From: Gemmatimonadota bacterium
GTDB taxonomy: Bacteria; Latescibacterota; UBA2968; UBA8231
Reading direction: 5' to 3'
DNA: 64,000 nt
Assembly: GCA_018673255.1 (NCBI GenBank)
Contig: JABHDC010000189.1
Span: 10,072-74,071 of the forward strand
The stretch's first letter is position 1, and each line of letters begins with the position of its first letter. Made by a program: the position numbers and the translations under genes. This document shows, in pieces, positions 42,741 through 51,784 of the stretch. The notes beneath the pieces were generated by a model. That model saw only the letters and a list, made by a program, of their open reading frames with translations. It searched no databases and was not told the DNA's origin.

Positions 42741-43314
42741 CACACCTTTCACCTGCGTCTCCAGTGGCTATCGTGCCAGCTGGATCAGGCTGTCCTGCTG
42801 CCAATTCTCATCGTCGCGCTGAGGGTGATCGGTGTTGTAGGACACCCCGCGACTCTCGGTTCACGTCTGGCGGATACGAGAGCTTCCAGTAGCGAATTGC
42901 TCGCCAACCTGTTGGCCCCGTGAAATCCTGTGCAGGCGACCTCACCGGCGACAGAAAGCCGGAGACGTCACTCTGAGCGGAGAGGATTGCAAAATACAGG
43001 CCAGCAGTCACACTGCCGACGATCAGACCATCGGACTAAATGAGCATATCTTTAGGAAAATAAATGAGTTACCGAAGATGTGATCGATGCGACCGGAGCC
43101 GTGGTCATGGACAATAGATCGATAGTCATCCGGCCATGACTACATATCGCGGTCTGCAAGAGAGATATCCGCAGGATGTGGTGGCCGTCTTCGGTCACGA
43201 ATCGAGTCACATGACGACCTTGGTTCGCAGGGGGAAAATACTGCCCATGTGGAAATCTACACGCTCGCACCCGATCTGATGAGACGGATGGGGCTGCCAG
43301 TGATCTGCTACGGG
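42741..43314. other. Intergenic region without a convincing gene
   Basis: About 570 bp between the minus-strand M6 peptidase gene (ends at 43315) and the acidic-tail gene (starts at 42740). Short frames exist (a 67-residue one on the minus strand at 42808-43011, a 47-residue one on the plus strand at 43138-43281), but neither has a good ribosome site or a recognisable motif. An AT-rich island at about 43034-43070 could hold a promoter for the downstream minus-strand genes. Nothing else is supported. Confidence 0.5.
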
Positions 43315-46116
43315 CTATCTGATGCGAAGCAGGGCGGTGTAGAGACGGATCCCGCCCACGTCGAGTTCAGCGAAATACAACCCCGCTGAGGCCGTCCGCC
43401 CCTGTGCATCGCGTCCATCCCACTGCGCACTGTAGATGCCAGGAGCAGCCTCTTCGGCGACCAGACGCCGGACGAAACCACCCAGGACATTCCGCACACT
43501 AACGATGGTGCGGCTGACCTGCCCCCCGACAGAGACATCGCCGATCCCGACGGTGTAAGGGATATTGACCACCCCAGTGCTTGGATTCGGGAAGACCGGG
43601 CCAATATCGAAGGTGACTGGTGACAGAGGGTCGAAATTCAGGAAGGGCTCGAATACGACGGCCCCCCGCATGCGAGCCTCGATCGAGGATACATCGGCTG
43701 TCCCCCACCAGTTGCGAACAGCCAGCACATCTCCCGTCGAACGATTGTCTACGAGAATGCGCACGTTGGTGAGCCGATTCAGTTCGAATCTCTCGGGTGC
43801 TGTCGCTCCCTCGATCCGGAATGCCGTGTCGGCTCCGGCAATCGTGTTCTGCACGATCCAAGCCATGCCCGTTCGGTGGTGGAGGGCAACCTGCGTATCT
43901 CTGAAGAGATTCTCTTCGATCTGCAGTTGCCCCACATCAACCACCTTCAATCCGGTGCCGCCACGAAAGGTATTGCCCTTCACAGTCCCAAAGACACCAT
44001 CCTCCAGAAGGGCATTGATCGCAACCGGCAGCCCCTGACCATTGTCGGTGAATTCGCCATCGCTGCACTGGATTGCACCCAGCGAGCGATGCAGCCCCAG
44101 GCCACCGCATCGACGGATGATCAGTTCCTCCAGAAATACGGGCGCCTCTCCCGTCAACAGCATCCCGGTCCCCGCAACGTCCTCGACGGTCACACGCGTG
44201 AAACCGTGCCCCGCATCGTCGGAGGTCAGGTGGATCCCGTCTCCACTACTGTGACGGACGACAACATCCTCGAGCAGGACCGCCTGTGTGGCATCCACGA
44301 TCCGCACCGCATCCACAGCGTATTCCACGACGACATCGATCAGACGGATCTCGCCCGATTTGAGTACCCGAATCCCCGCCCAGTCACCGGCGGCGGGCAG
44401 ATCGGCGCCAGAGGTCAGAGTCGTCGTGACGCCACCACCGACACTGAGCACACCCTCGACCTGCAACTCACTGCGCTGCGGATCTCGGCCGCCTTCACGT
44501 GCATCAGCAAGAAACCGAACCGTCGTCCCCGCCGCGATTCTCAGGCCAATGCCTTCCGGGATTTCCACGTCGGCAACCACGTCGACGATGCCACTCCAGG
44601 TTTCGTTCTCGACCAGGACACCGGCTTTGCGTCGATCGCCGACGATAAGATCCACCACCATCGATTCACCATCTCGACGAATCCGCTCAACAGCGACATT
44701 GCGTGACGCAGGATTGGTGACGGGGGTGAATTCGGTGTAGCGCAGGCCATCGAAGACATCCGTGGCGTCTCCCAAATTCCCCGCATGCGCTGACCGGTAC
44801 CGGGCATCGTGCGCCCAGAAGTCAAGATTGTCATCTCCATTCACCGGCGCATGCTCGGTTCCTTCAGGAAATCCCGCATCGGCAAATCGCCCATCGGCAC
44901 ACACAAGGTCAACGAGTTTGGCTGCTTCTGTGTTGTTGCTGCTGACACTCTCGTTCACATGCCAGATCAGTACGCCATCGGCCGGCAGGTGTCGATCGTA
45001 GAAGCTGCCACTGGCCCGGCGATGCTCTACCAGCAGATACTGACGCCCGAGGATCGGCACTCGATACACGAGCCCATCCGCGTTGGAATCTTCGAGGCGC
45101 ACATCCCGGCTCGTGGTGTCGGCAGGGCGGAGAGCGGCATTGTCGATTCCGAGCCAGCCCAGCTGAGCCAGCGACCAGGCACTCAATAGCGTGGGACCAC
45201 CCAGGTCGCCCCAACCGCGGGCGCCGTGGCCCATGAGTCCCCAGTAACCGATACCGGCGCTGTCCTCGGCTGGCCCCGAGTCCGCCCCCTGGAGGAAACC
45301 GGTATCGAACAAGTCCGGCAGCCCCAGCAGGTGTCCATGTTCATGGGCGATAATACCCACCGTTCCGGCGAAGGATCTTCCTTCCTGGATTGCTCCTCCG
45401 GAGGCGGCGCCGGGAGCCGTATCCTGTCGAATCCGAATCCGGGCACCATGCGGGTCGAGATCATCGGTAGATACCGGCGTGGGAAGACCCAGGACGGCCA
45501 GTCCATTCGCATCGCTGACGAGAAATCCGCTGGGCATCTCGGGGACCACAACGAACAGGGCATCGACGAAGCCATCGTCATCGCCGGAGTTCGGTTCGCC
45601 ATCGGGCCCGTCGTTGTCGAATGTGCCGAAATCGATATCCGCGTCGGCCGCCTCGATGATCTCCTCGACGAAACGTCCGAAGTCGCCCCTCGCCTGACCG
45701 ACGACGGCTGCGGTGTACGTGAACGCATCCTGACGGGATCGATACATGCCAGGCGCTGCTGCGCCTGTCAGCCGGTACTGACTGTGGGACATTTCGTCGA
45801 AGAAGTGGCTCAGAGAGCCTGGCAGATCAGACAGGAACAGGCTGTCCGCCCAGGCCGGGGCGGCGGCACTGCGTCCCGTGTCGTCGGCGAACGTTCCGAA
45901 CAGAACCAGCGCATGGAGTTGCCCCGCAGACGGGAGTGTCGGGGCAGCCTGCGCGACACGAGCTGCTGATCCGGCCGCAGGGCGGGCACAATAGGCCATC
46001 GACTGGCCCGCCGCGGGCAAGAGGGATGCGGCGACGATGAGGTAGAGAAGTATCAGGACCATACGGGGCCTGAGAGGATATCTCTGTCTGATCTGCAGCG
46101 TGTTTCGGAGTGTCAA
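43315..46116 (-). CDS. M6-family metalloprotease with beta-helix region and C-terminal FlgD-like domain
   Basis: About 933 residues. After a signal segment (MVLILLYLIVAASLLPAAG) the immune-inhibitor-A-like peptidase domain has its zinc motif HEHGHLLGLPDLFD near residue 257. The middle (VVEYAVDAVRIVDATQAVLL; GDGIHLTSDDAGHGFTRVTV) is a right-handed parallel beta-helix. The last 95 residues (FPNPSTGVVNIPY; GIYSAQWDGRDAQGRTASAG) match FlgD-like C-terminal domains that in FCB bacteria often act as secretion or anchoring tags. The TTG at 46116 overlaps the previous stop; ATG 46062 is an alternative start. Confidence 0.85.
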   Translation of the reverse strand: MTLRNTLQIRQRYPLRPRMVLILLYLIVAASLLPAAGQSMAYCARPAAGSAARVAQAAPTLPSAGQLHALVLFGTFADDTGRSAAAPAWADSLFLSDLPGSLSHFFDEMSHSQYRLTGAAAPGMYRSRQDAFTYTAAVVGQARGDFGRFVEEIIEAADADIDFGTFDNDGPDGEPNSGDDDGFVDALFVVVPEMPSGFLVSDANGLAVLGLPTPVSTDDLDPHGARIRIRQDTAPGAASGGAIQEGRSFAGTVGIIAHEHGHLLGLPDLFDTGFLQGADSGPAEDSAGIGYWGLMGHGARGWGDLGGPTLLSAWSLAQLGWLGIDNAALRPADTTSRDVRLEDSNADGLVYRVPILGRQYLLVEHRRASGSFYDRHLPADGVLIWHVNESVSSNNTEAAKLVDLVCADGRFADAGFPEGTEHAPVNGDDNLDFWAHDARYRSAHAGNLGDATDVFDGLRYTEFTPVTNPASRNVAVERIRRDGESMVVDLIVGDRRKAGVLVENETWSGIVDVVADVEIPEGIGLRIAAGTTVRFLADAREGGRDPQRSELQVEGVLSVGGGVTTTLTSGADLPAAGDWAGIRVLKSGEIRLIDVVVEYAVDAVRIVDATQAVLLEDVVVRHSSGDGIHLTSDDAGHGFTRVTVEDVAGTGMLLTGEAPVFLEELIIRRCGGLGLHRSLGAIQCSDGEFTDNGQGLPVAINALLEDGVFGTVKGNTFRGGTGLKVVDVGQLQIEENLFRDTQVALHHRTGMAWIVQNTIAGADTAFRIEGATAPERFELNRLTNVRILVDNRSTGDVLAVRNWWGTADVSSIEARMRGAVVFEPFLNFDPLSPVTFDIGPVFPNPSTGVVNIPYTVGIGDVSVGGQVSRTIVSVRNVLGGFVRRLVAEEAAPGIYSAQWDGRDAQGRTASAGLYFAELDVGGIRLYTALLRIR

Positions 46117-47750
46117 CTCTCGTCCGTGGAACCGCCGGCCGCCATGACCCGCTTGATCTCGTCGAGCTTCAGATACATTTCCTGACTCACAAACAGGTCA
46201 TGGAGATCCCGGTCCAGATGGCCGCGATCCACCTCCTCGGCGAGAATCTTCAGCACCAGATCACGTGGCATCGGTCGGGCACGATACGGACGATCATCAG
46301 CAGACAGCGACTCAAAGATGTCGACGAGGGCCAGGATCCGTGCCTGCAGACTGATCTGTTCACCTTCCAGACCCCGAGGGTAGCCGCTGCCATTCAGCTT
46401 TTCGTGGTGCGCGCCGGCGATCTGTGGCACCCGCGCCAGCTTCCTTGTGAATGGAATCTGCTCGAGCATACGAATGCTCATGGCAGCGTGGTTGTTGATC
46501 TTCTGACGCTCTGTGTCGGTCAGACTGCCCTTTCGAATGAGGAGATTCAGCGTCTCCTCATCGCTCAAGGGCACCGGCAGATCCGGGAGATACTGTCTGT
46601 CGCGAACCTGTTTGAGCCGAGCCAGATCCTCATCGGCCATGAACTCCCCGGGTTCGTTGGCCCGCTCAAGGAAGGCGAGATCGTCGGCCATCTCGGCCTT
46701 CAGTGCGTCTGTCTTGATCTTCTCTGAGTCGCCCAGTGGCTGGCCGTCGATGGCCGCATCGGCCCGTCGGCGCTGCCAGTCTGCCTCCACCATCGCCTCA
46801 AACCAGGCATAACGTGTGCGTAGCAGATCCACACGGTCGTAGATCGTCGTCAGTTTTGTCGGCTTGTCGACGACCCACTCCGGCGTGGTGATCTTGCCAA
46901 TATCGTGCATCCAGGCGGCCAGCTCGAGCTCTTCCAGCTCATCTTCACTCAACTCCACGCTCTGGAGGGGCCCCTCCTGGCACTCATTGACCGCCCGGGC
47001 CACGAGCATCGTCATCTCGGCGACGCGCCGGATGTGGCCCCCTGTGTAGGGTGAGCGCTCGTCAATTGCCGTGGCCATGACCTGCACGAACGACTCGAAG
47101 AGACGCTGCGTGTCTTCGATGAGACGAACGTTGTTGATCGACACGGCCGCCTGGGAGGCCAGGGAGTGCACCAGACTCTCATCTGTACCCGGGAAGGCGA
47201 TGATCTCGTCGGAATCGCGACCCTTGGCATTGATCAGCTGCAGCACACCAATGATCTGCTCTTCGTGATCACGCATGGGCACCACGAGCATGGACTGGGA
47301 ATGGTAACCCGTCATGGCATCGTAGTATCTGGGCCCCTCGAAGCGCTGCCCCGCATCTTCGGCGTAGACATCGGCGATATTCAGCGTTTCACCCGTTACG
47401 GCCGCATATCCTGAGGCACTCTCTTCGTTCAGAGGGACCGGTGGCACGCTGACGGCACGGTGAGGACCGCCGCTGAACAGCTGCAACGTGTCGTTCTGGG
47501 CAATCTTGAAGGTTAACTCGTCACCCTGAAGCAGATACAGCGTGCCGGCATCGGCGTTGGTGAAACGCCGGGCCTCCAGCAGAATGCGGTCCAGAAGGGT
47601 GTCCAGATCGCGCTCCAGAGAGAGCGCCGCGCCAATCTCGTTGAGCCGCCGTAGGCGGTCTTCCAGATCGTGTCCAAGGGGCGATTCCTGCAAGGGTACT
47701 TCGCCTCCGCAAATGAGTGGAACTGCAAGGTATCCAAGCACTTGCGACAT
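46113..47750 (-). CDS. GAF domain plus HD-GYP phosphodiesterase
   Basis: About 545 residues. The N-terminal GAF sensor covers about 36-205 (ADAGTLYLLQGDELTFKIAQ; GVLQLINAKG). The HD-GYP domain then has the HD pair in AAWMHDIGKI near 283 and the GYP-equivalent HHEKLNGSGYPRGL near 455. A helical insert of about 100 residues (WQRRRADAAIDGQPLGDSEK) separates the two halves. It should degrade cyclic di-GMP in response to a ligand. Its stop overlaps the peptidase start by four bases. Confidence 0.87.
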   Translation of the reverse strand: MSQVLGYLAVPLICGGEVPLQESPLGHDLEDRLRRLNEIGAALSLERDLDTLLDRILLEARRFTNADAGTLYLLQGDELTFKIAQNDTLQLFSGGPHRAVSVPPVPLNEESASGYAAVTGETLNIADVYAEDAGQRFEGPRYYDAMTGYHSQSMLVVPMRDHEEQIIGVLQLINAKGRDSDEIIAFPGTDESLVHSLASQAAVSINNVRLIEDTQRLFESFVQVMATAIDERSPYTGGHIRRVAEMTMLVARAVNECQEGPLQSVELSEDELEELELAAWMHDIGKITTPEWVVDKPTKLTTIYDRVDLLRTRYAWFEAMVEADWQRRRADAAIDGQPLGDSEKIKTDALKAEMADDLAFLERANEPGEFMADEDLARLKQVRDRQYLPDLPVPLSDEETLNLLIRKGSLTDTERQKINNHAAMSIRMLEQIPFTRKLARVPQIAGAHHEKLNGSGYPRGLEGEQISLQARILALVDIFESLSADDRPYRARPMPRDLVLKILAEEVDRGHLDRDLHDLFVSQEMYLKLDEIKRVMAAGGSTDES

Positions 47751-47772
47751 GTCAACGGCCGATCAGTGAGCC

Positions 47773-49428
47773 CTATTGGCTGGCCTGACCCGAGGCTGAC
47801 AGAGCGTCGATCTGCAGGCCAATCCGGGATCGGGCGGGAGTGGCTCGTCGACGTTCGTAGCGGGCCGTGATGGCCACGGTCCACGCGCCCCACCGATGAC
47901 GCAGGGCGCCATTAAGTCGCCATCCATCACCATTGAGCGGCAGGATCATCACAGTCCCGGGTAGTCCCGGCTCGTATTCATAGACCCGGGCCGCCCAGGA
48001 AGCGATACGGTAGAGCGTCCATTGCAGGTCTGTCTGCATTCTGGCGCCCTGCCAGCGACCATCCGCCCCCATGGCCAGGCCGCGTGCGCGCCCCACGCGG
48101 CTGTGTTGAATCTGGACTCTGACGCGTTGCCTGAGACTCGCCCTGTCACGTGTCAGACTGCCAAGCAGTCGTCCGAGTCGTGCCACACGCCAGTGGGCAC
48201 CCCCTTTCCAGTCGAGATCGTGGCGCTGCCGCACCGTGAGATAGATCCGGGCGCCGGCACGACGCCATGTACCTTCCAGACCCGTTTCGCTCGAGGCATC
48301 CTGCACAGGGATCGACCAGGGCTCGGGCCGCATCGAAGCGTCGACCCAACCGCGCCAACCTCGTCCCCGGATGTCGAAGACCACCCCCTGTTCGTTGGCC
48401 ATCTGCCAGCGATGCGCCCCCGCGCCCAGGGGACTGAAGAAGCCGGCCGAGTAGGAGCGCGCCTGAACAGAGACACGTAGGTGGCGAGGCCCCAGGCCAC
48501 TGAAACCGACTATCCCAGCCCAGGCCGTGGGTGTCCTGACCAGGTCGATGTAGTACCGGGTCCTGCCTGACACCCAGACCAGGTCCAATGCTCCTGCCGT
48601 CTGTCCACGACCGACAAACAGCGGATTCCCGTATCGGCTCGGCAGGGCGAGTCGTTTGCCAAATCGAAGTTGTTGAAGCGACACGCCCATATTCAGGCTT
48701 CCCTGCTGTCTGCGTAGACGTGCACCCATCATCCAGCCAGGCAGTCTTCTGCGCCCGGCGACAGCTGTGGGCCCCAGGTGGATCCCCTCATCCGGCAACG
48801 AACGCACGGCGCCCGTCGAGTCGAACCGGGCATCCCACCGAAACCCGGCGGCCACCACTGCCCACGACCAAGGCCCCCGCTCCTGTCGAAGCACAAGTCC
48901 ACGGGTTGAGCGACTTTCGGCACTGGACCGCGTGCCGATGGCATTGGCCTCGCGGCGCGGCCGCCCTCGCCCTCGCCCACTTCCGCGACCGAACAACAGA
49001 CCCTGAGCGAATCCCGTTCGCAGATCACCCACCACCACCTGTCCTGCCTGGCTTTGCCATTGCACATAACCCACCAGGTGATCGTTCCAGTCCTGCTCGC
49101 CCGGGTCACGTTCTGTAACCAGAGAGGCTTCCCACCCAGCGGCTGAGAGACTCCAGCGGCTGTAGACACGCGGACCCTCTTCGCCGGTGAGATCCGTCAG
49201 TCGCCAGCGACTGGCCCATCCCCGTTCGGGGACGACCTCCTCCAGACGCTGGCGCCATCTCACCAGTAGATCCGAATCAGCGATCACCATAGTGGGGGGA
49301 TCCGGCAGTGCCTCACTCGGACCGACCTGGGTGGACAAAGTCTGGGCGAACGGTGCCTGGGCGAAGAGGGCCTGGCCGTTGAGCAGACAGGGAGCGACCA
49401 GAAGCAGGGCAAGAAGGCGACAGAGCAT
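47773..49428 (-). CDS. Probable outer-membrane beta-barrel protein
   Basis: About 551 residues. A signal peptide (MLCRLLALLLVAPCLLNGQA) is followed by repeated alternating hydrophobic/polar strands with many Arg and aromatic residues (WSWAVVAAGFRWDARFD; RYYIDLVRTPTAWAGIVGFS; HRWGAWTVAITARYERRR). The C-terminus has a strand-like ending (SRIGLQIDAL) but not the classical terminal Phe. I see no family match. It is 22 bp upstream of the HD-GYP gene and on the same strand, so they may share a transcript. Confidence 0.62.
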   Translation of the reverse strand: MLCRLLALLLVAPCLLNGQALFAQAPFAQTLSTQVGPSEALPDPPTMVIADSDLLVRWRQRLEEVVPERGWASRWRLTDLTGEEGPRVYSRWSLSAAGWEASLVTERDPGEQDWNDHLVGYVQWQSQAGQVVVGDLRTGFAQGLLFGRGSGRGRGRPRREANAIGTRSSAESRSTRGLVLRQERGPWSWAVVAAGFRWDARFDSTGAVRSLPDEGIHLGPTAVAGRRRLPGWMMGARLRRQQGSLNMGVSLQQLRFGKRLALPSRYGNPLFVGRGQTAGALDLVWVSGRTRYYIDLVRTPTAWAGIVGFSGLGPRHLRVSVQARSYSAGFFSPLGAGAHRWQMANEQGVVFDIRGRGWRGWVDASMRPEPWSIPVQDASSETGLEGTWRRAGARIYLTVRQRHDLDWKGGAHWRVARLGRLLGSLTRDRASLRQRVRVQIQHSRVGRARGLAMGADGRWQGARMQTDLQWTLYRIASWAARVYEYEPGLPGTVMILPLNGDGWRLNGALRHRWGAWTVAITARYERRRATPARSRIGLQIDALSASGQASQ

Positions 49429-49630
49429 CCACTGACAGATGCAATCCTGGGACCAGGCCGTACCTCTGAAACATGGGAACGGGATGACACCATGCCGCGA
49501 CAGTCGCGTGTCCCGATCGACTCAGTGCCCGGTCACTGGTGGTCGAGCGCCCCCACCCTATCTTAGCTGCCGGCCAGGACATGATGGCGACTGGCGCACG
49601 TGAGACCCGCAACGAGGATGAGGCGAAGGC

Positions 49631-50449
49631 ATGAAGTTCGGAACGTGTAACGAATACTTTGAGAATTGGGAGATCGAGGACGTTTTCAAGTATGCCGCGG
49701 ACATCGGCTACGATGGCGTCGAGATTGCGCCATTCACACTGGCCGATTCGGTCGACGACATCTCCGAAGCCCGCCGCCAGCAGATCCGTGCCGCCGCCGA
49801 GAGTGCCGGTGTCGACATCATTGGCCTGCACTGGTTGCTGATCAAGCCGGAAGGTCTCTACACGAACCACGTCGATGACGACATCCGGAATCGGACGCGC
49901 GATTATTTCCAGTCTCTGGTCAGATTCTGTGGCGATCTGGGCGGCAAGGTCATGATCATCGGCTCACCGAAGCAGCGTAATGTGCAGGAAGGCTGGGACT
50001 ACGACGAGACCTGGGAGCGCACCAAGTCCGTCTTCGGTGACTGCCTCGACCTGGCAGCCGAGAACGATGTCACCTTGTGCATCGAACCTCTGAGCACCCA
50101 ACAGACGAATTTCATCAGCACCGCCGCCGAGGCCCGCAAGATGGTCGCAGAAATCGGCCATCCGAATTTCCAGACCATGGTGGATGTGTGTTCGGGATCG
50201 ACGGAGGAGATCGCCGTGCCGCAATTGCTACGCGACTCGGGCGAACATCTCTACCATGTCCACGTCAACGACGCCAATCTGCGCGGTCCTGGATTCGGCG
50301 AGACCGACTTCGTCAGCATCATGCAGACATTGGGTCAGATCGACTATCAGCGGTATGTCTCGGTGGAGGTCTTCAATTTCGAGCCCGATCCACGCTCGAT
50401 CGCCGCAGCGAGCCTCGCATACCTGAAAGGCATTCAGGCAGCTCTATAG
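49631..50449 (+). CDS. Sugar phosphate isomerase/epimerase (xylose isomerase-like TIM barrel)
   Basis: About 272 residues of the AP-endonuclease-2/xylose isomerase-like barrel family. Metal-site strands carry Glu and His residues: IGYDGVEIAPFTL, VDIIGLHWLL, VTLCIEPLSTQQTNFI, QTMVDVCSG, HLYHVHVNDANLRGPGFG and YVSVEVFNFEPDP. ATG 49631 follows GAGGATGAGGCG. Its 3' end is unusual: the last six codons plus stop (GIQAAL, TAG) recur twice more downstream. Likely substrates are keto-sugars or inositols. Confidence 0.85.
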   Translation: MKFGTCNEYFENWEIEDVFKYAADIGYDGVEIAPFTLADSVDDISEARRQQIRAAAESAGVDIIGLHWLLIKPEGLYTNHVDDDIRNRTRDYFQSLVRFCGDLGGKVMIIGSPKQRNVQEGWDYDETWERTKSVFGDCLDLAAENDVTLCIEPLSTQQTNFISTAAEARKMVAEIGHPNFQTMVDVCSGSTEEIAVPQLLRDSGEHLYHVHVNDANLRGPGFGETDFVSIMQTLGQIDYQRYVSVEVFNFEPDPRSIAAASLAYLKGIQAAL

Positions 50450-50527
50450 AGATAATGTCGGAATGCCTCGGCATCCAAGCGGCGTTGTAAGCCGCAAGGA
50501 TGGCTCGGCATTCAGGCTGCTCTTTGA
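50429..50527 (+). repeat. Three diverged copies of a GIQAAL-stop gene tail
   Basis: Copy 1 (50429-50449) is the true C-terminus of the isomerase gene. Copy 2 (50470-50490) and copy 3 (50507-50527) also encode GIQAAL then a stop (TAA, TGA). The copies differ almost only at synonymous positions (GCA/GCG/GCT, CTA/TTG/CTT), and the residue before is Lys or Leu. Copy spacing is 41 then 37 bp. This looks like tails of former tandem paralogues whose bodies were lost. Confidence 0.65.
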
Positions 50528-50535
50528 GGTCGCCC

Positions 50536-51003
50536 TCAGTTGTGGCTGGCGGGTCCCGGCGGGGGCTCGTCAGCGCCATCTGTCTCAGCCTGTCCCCCGA
50601 CCTCTGCATCTGGGCCGGCGGGGCTGTCGTCGGTACTCGTATTACTGGCATCGGCATCGTCGTCCTGTTCCTCGCGGTTGACGATATCCCACACCAGGGC
50701 ATCGAACTTCTCCTGCGCGTCATCGTGCTTCGCCTTCTCTTTTTGCAGGATGTTCGCCAGTAGTGTGGCAAGACGCTCTGGATCACGCTCACCAACCTTC
50801 TGAAGCTGCCGGATCTCAGCGATCGACCGCTCCAGTGGGGTGAGGGGTTTCTTCTTCTCGGCCTTGCCCGCGCCGCTTCCCTTGCCGGCATCGCTGTCGC
50901 GCTTGAGCAGACGTTTCAGAAAGGAAGGTTTGGCGTCTTTCTTGGCTGCCGACTTTTTCGTCGTCTTCTTCGCGGCAGCCTTCTTCTTCCCATTCTTCTT
51001 CAT
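50536..51003 (-). CDS. Small protein with Lys/Ala-rich N-terminus and acidic C-terminus
   Basis: About 155 residues. The first 30 residues are Lys- and Ala-rich (MKKNGKKKAAAKKTTKKSAA) like histone H1-type tails, the middle is a helical segment (SIAEIRQLQKVGERDPERLA) and the last 45 are acidic and disordered (EEQDDDADASNTSTDD). I see no family. ATG 51003 overlaps the stop of the cNMP-binding gene by ATGA, so the two are co-translated; the longer frame to 51129 lies wholly inside that gene. Confidence 0.6.
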   Translation of the reverse strand: MKKNGKKKAAAKKTTKKSAAKKDAKPSFLKRLLKRDSDAGKGSGAGKAEKKKPLTPLERSIAEIRQLQKVGERDPERLATLLANILQKEKAKHDDAQEKFDALVWDIVNREEQDDDADASNTSTDDSPAGPDAEVGGQAETDGADEPPPGPASHN

Positions 51004-51566
51004 GCCGTCGGATCCAGTTCCTGGGTCTCGATTTGGTCGTCGAAAGGGAATCCCATATCCCGTAGGCGCGCATAGTCCTTGTTGAGAGACCGCGTCATCT
51101 CTTCGGCCAGCCGCAGCAGAATCATGCACCCCGTCTCGGGACTGGTGGCGACGATATCCATGAGGTCTGGCTTGAAGAATCCGATCAACTCACTCGCTTC
51201 AGCCGCCACGATCGACGTGGAACGGGGCGAATCGTCGAGCAAGGCGAACTCACCGAGCAGTTCGGGCGAATACAGCGTTGCCACAACCTCGCGATGGTTG
51301 TCTCGTTCCCGCACGATATTCACTGACCCCGAACGGATCAGATAGAATCCCGATTGCAGAGCACCTCTCTGAATGATCGTCTCGCCATGGCGGAATTGTC
51401 TTACGTGTACGATCCGGGCCAGCTTGCGCAATTCTCTTGGCCGCAGCAGATCGAAGACGGCGATCCCTGCCAGCAGGCGCTCCAGTGGAGGCCCAACTTC
51501 ACCTTCGGTCTCGGAGAAGAAGTTTTCCCACTCCGGGTCTGCCAAACGCTGATCAAGTGTGCTCAT
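51000..51566 (-). CDS. Cyclic nucleotide-binding domain protein
   Basis: About 188 residues with a single CAP-like cyclic-nucleotide-binding domain at about 30-150: IVHVRQFRHGETIIQRGALQ, GFYLIRSGSVNIVRERDN, and the phosphate-binding cassette LLGEFALLDDSPRSTSIVAA. A C-terminal helix follows (LRLAEEMTRSLNKDYARL). There is no helix-turn-helix, so it is not a Crp-type regulator but a sensor or scaffold. Coupling to the basic/acidic small protein downstream suggests they act together. Confidence 0.83.
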   Translation of the reverse strand: MSTLDQRLADPEWENFFSETEGEVGPPLERLLAGIAVFDLLRPRELRKLARIVHVRQFRHGETIIQRGALQSGFYLIRSGSVNIVRERDNHREVVATLYSPELLGEFALLDDSPRSTSIVAAEASELIGFFKPDLMDIVATSPETGCMILLRLAEEMTRSLNKDYARLRDMGFPFDDQIETQELDPTA

Positions 51567-51784
51567 GCCGCAAAGATAGCCTGACTGCCCGCCGCCTGTC
51601 GACCGCCCAATCTCGACAGGCTCGATTCTGCGCAGCAGACCAGTGCCCCACGGCGTAGGTAGTGCGTGTCCGACGCCGGTTGACATGTGCGGCGATGGAG
51701 CGCGAACTTGCTGGTCGGGCGTCAATCGGTTGCGGGTGGGTGAACCCGCATACCGGGTGCAGGAACACATCGAAAGGACCCAAC

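Noticed and set aside
43138..43281. A 47-residue + strand frame in the large gap
   Set aside because: No ribosome site, no motif and no coupling to a neighbour.
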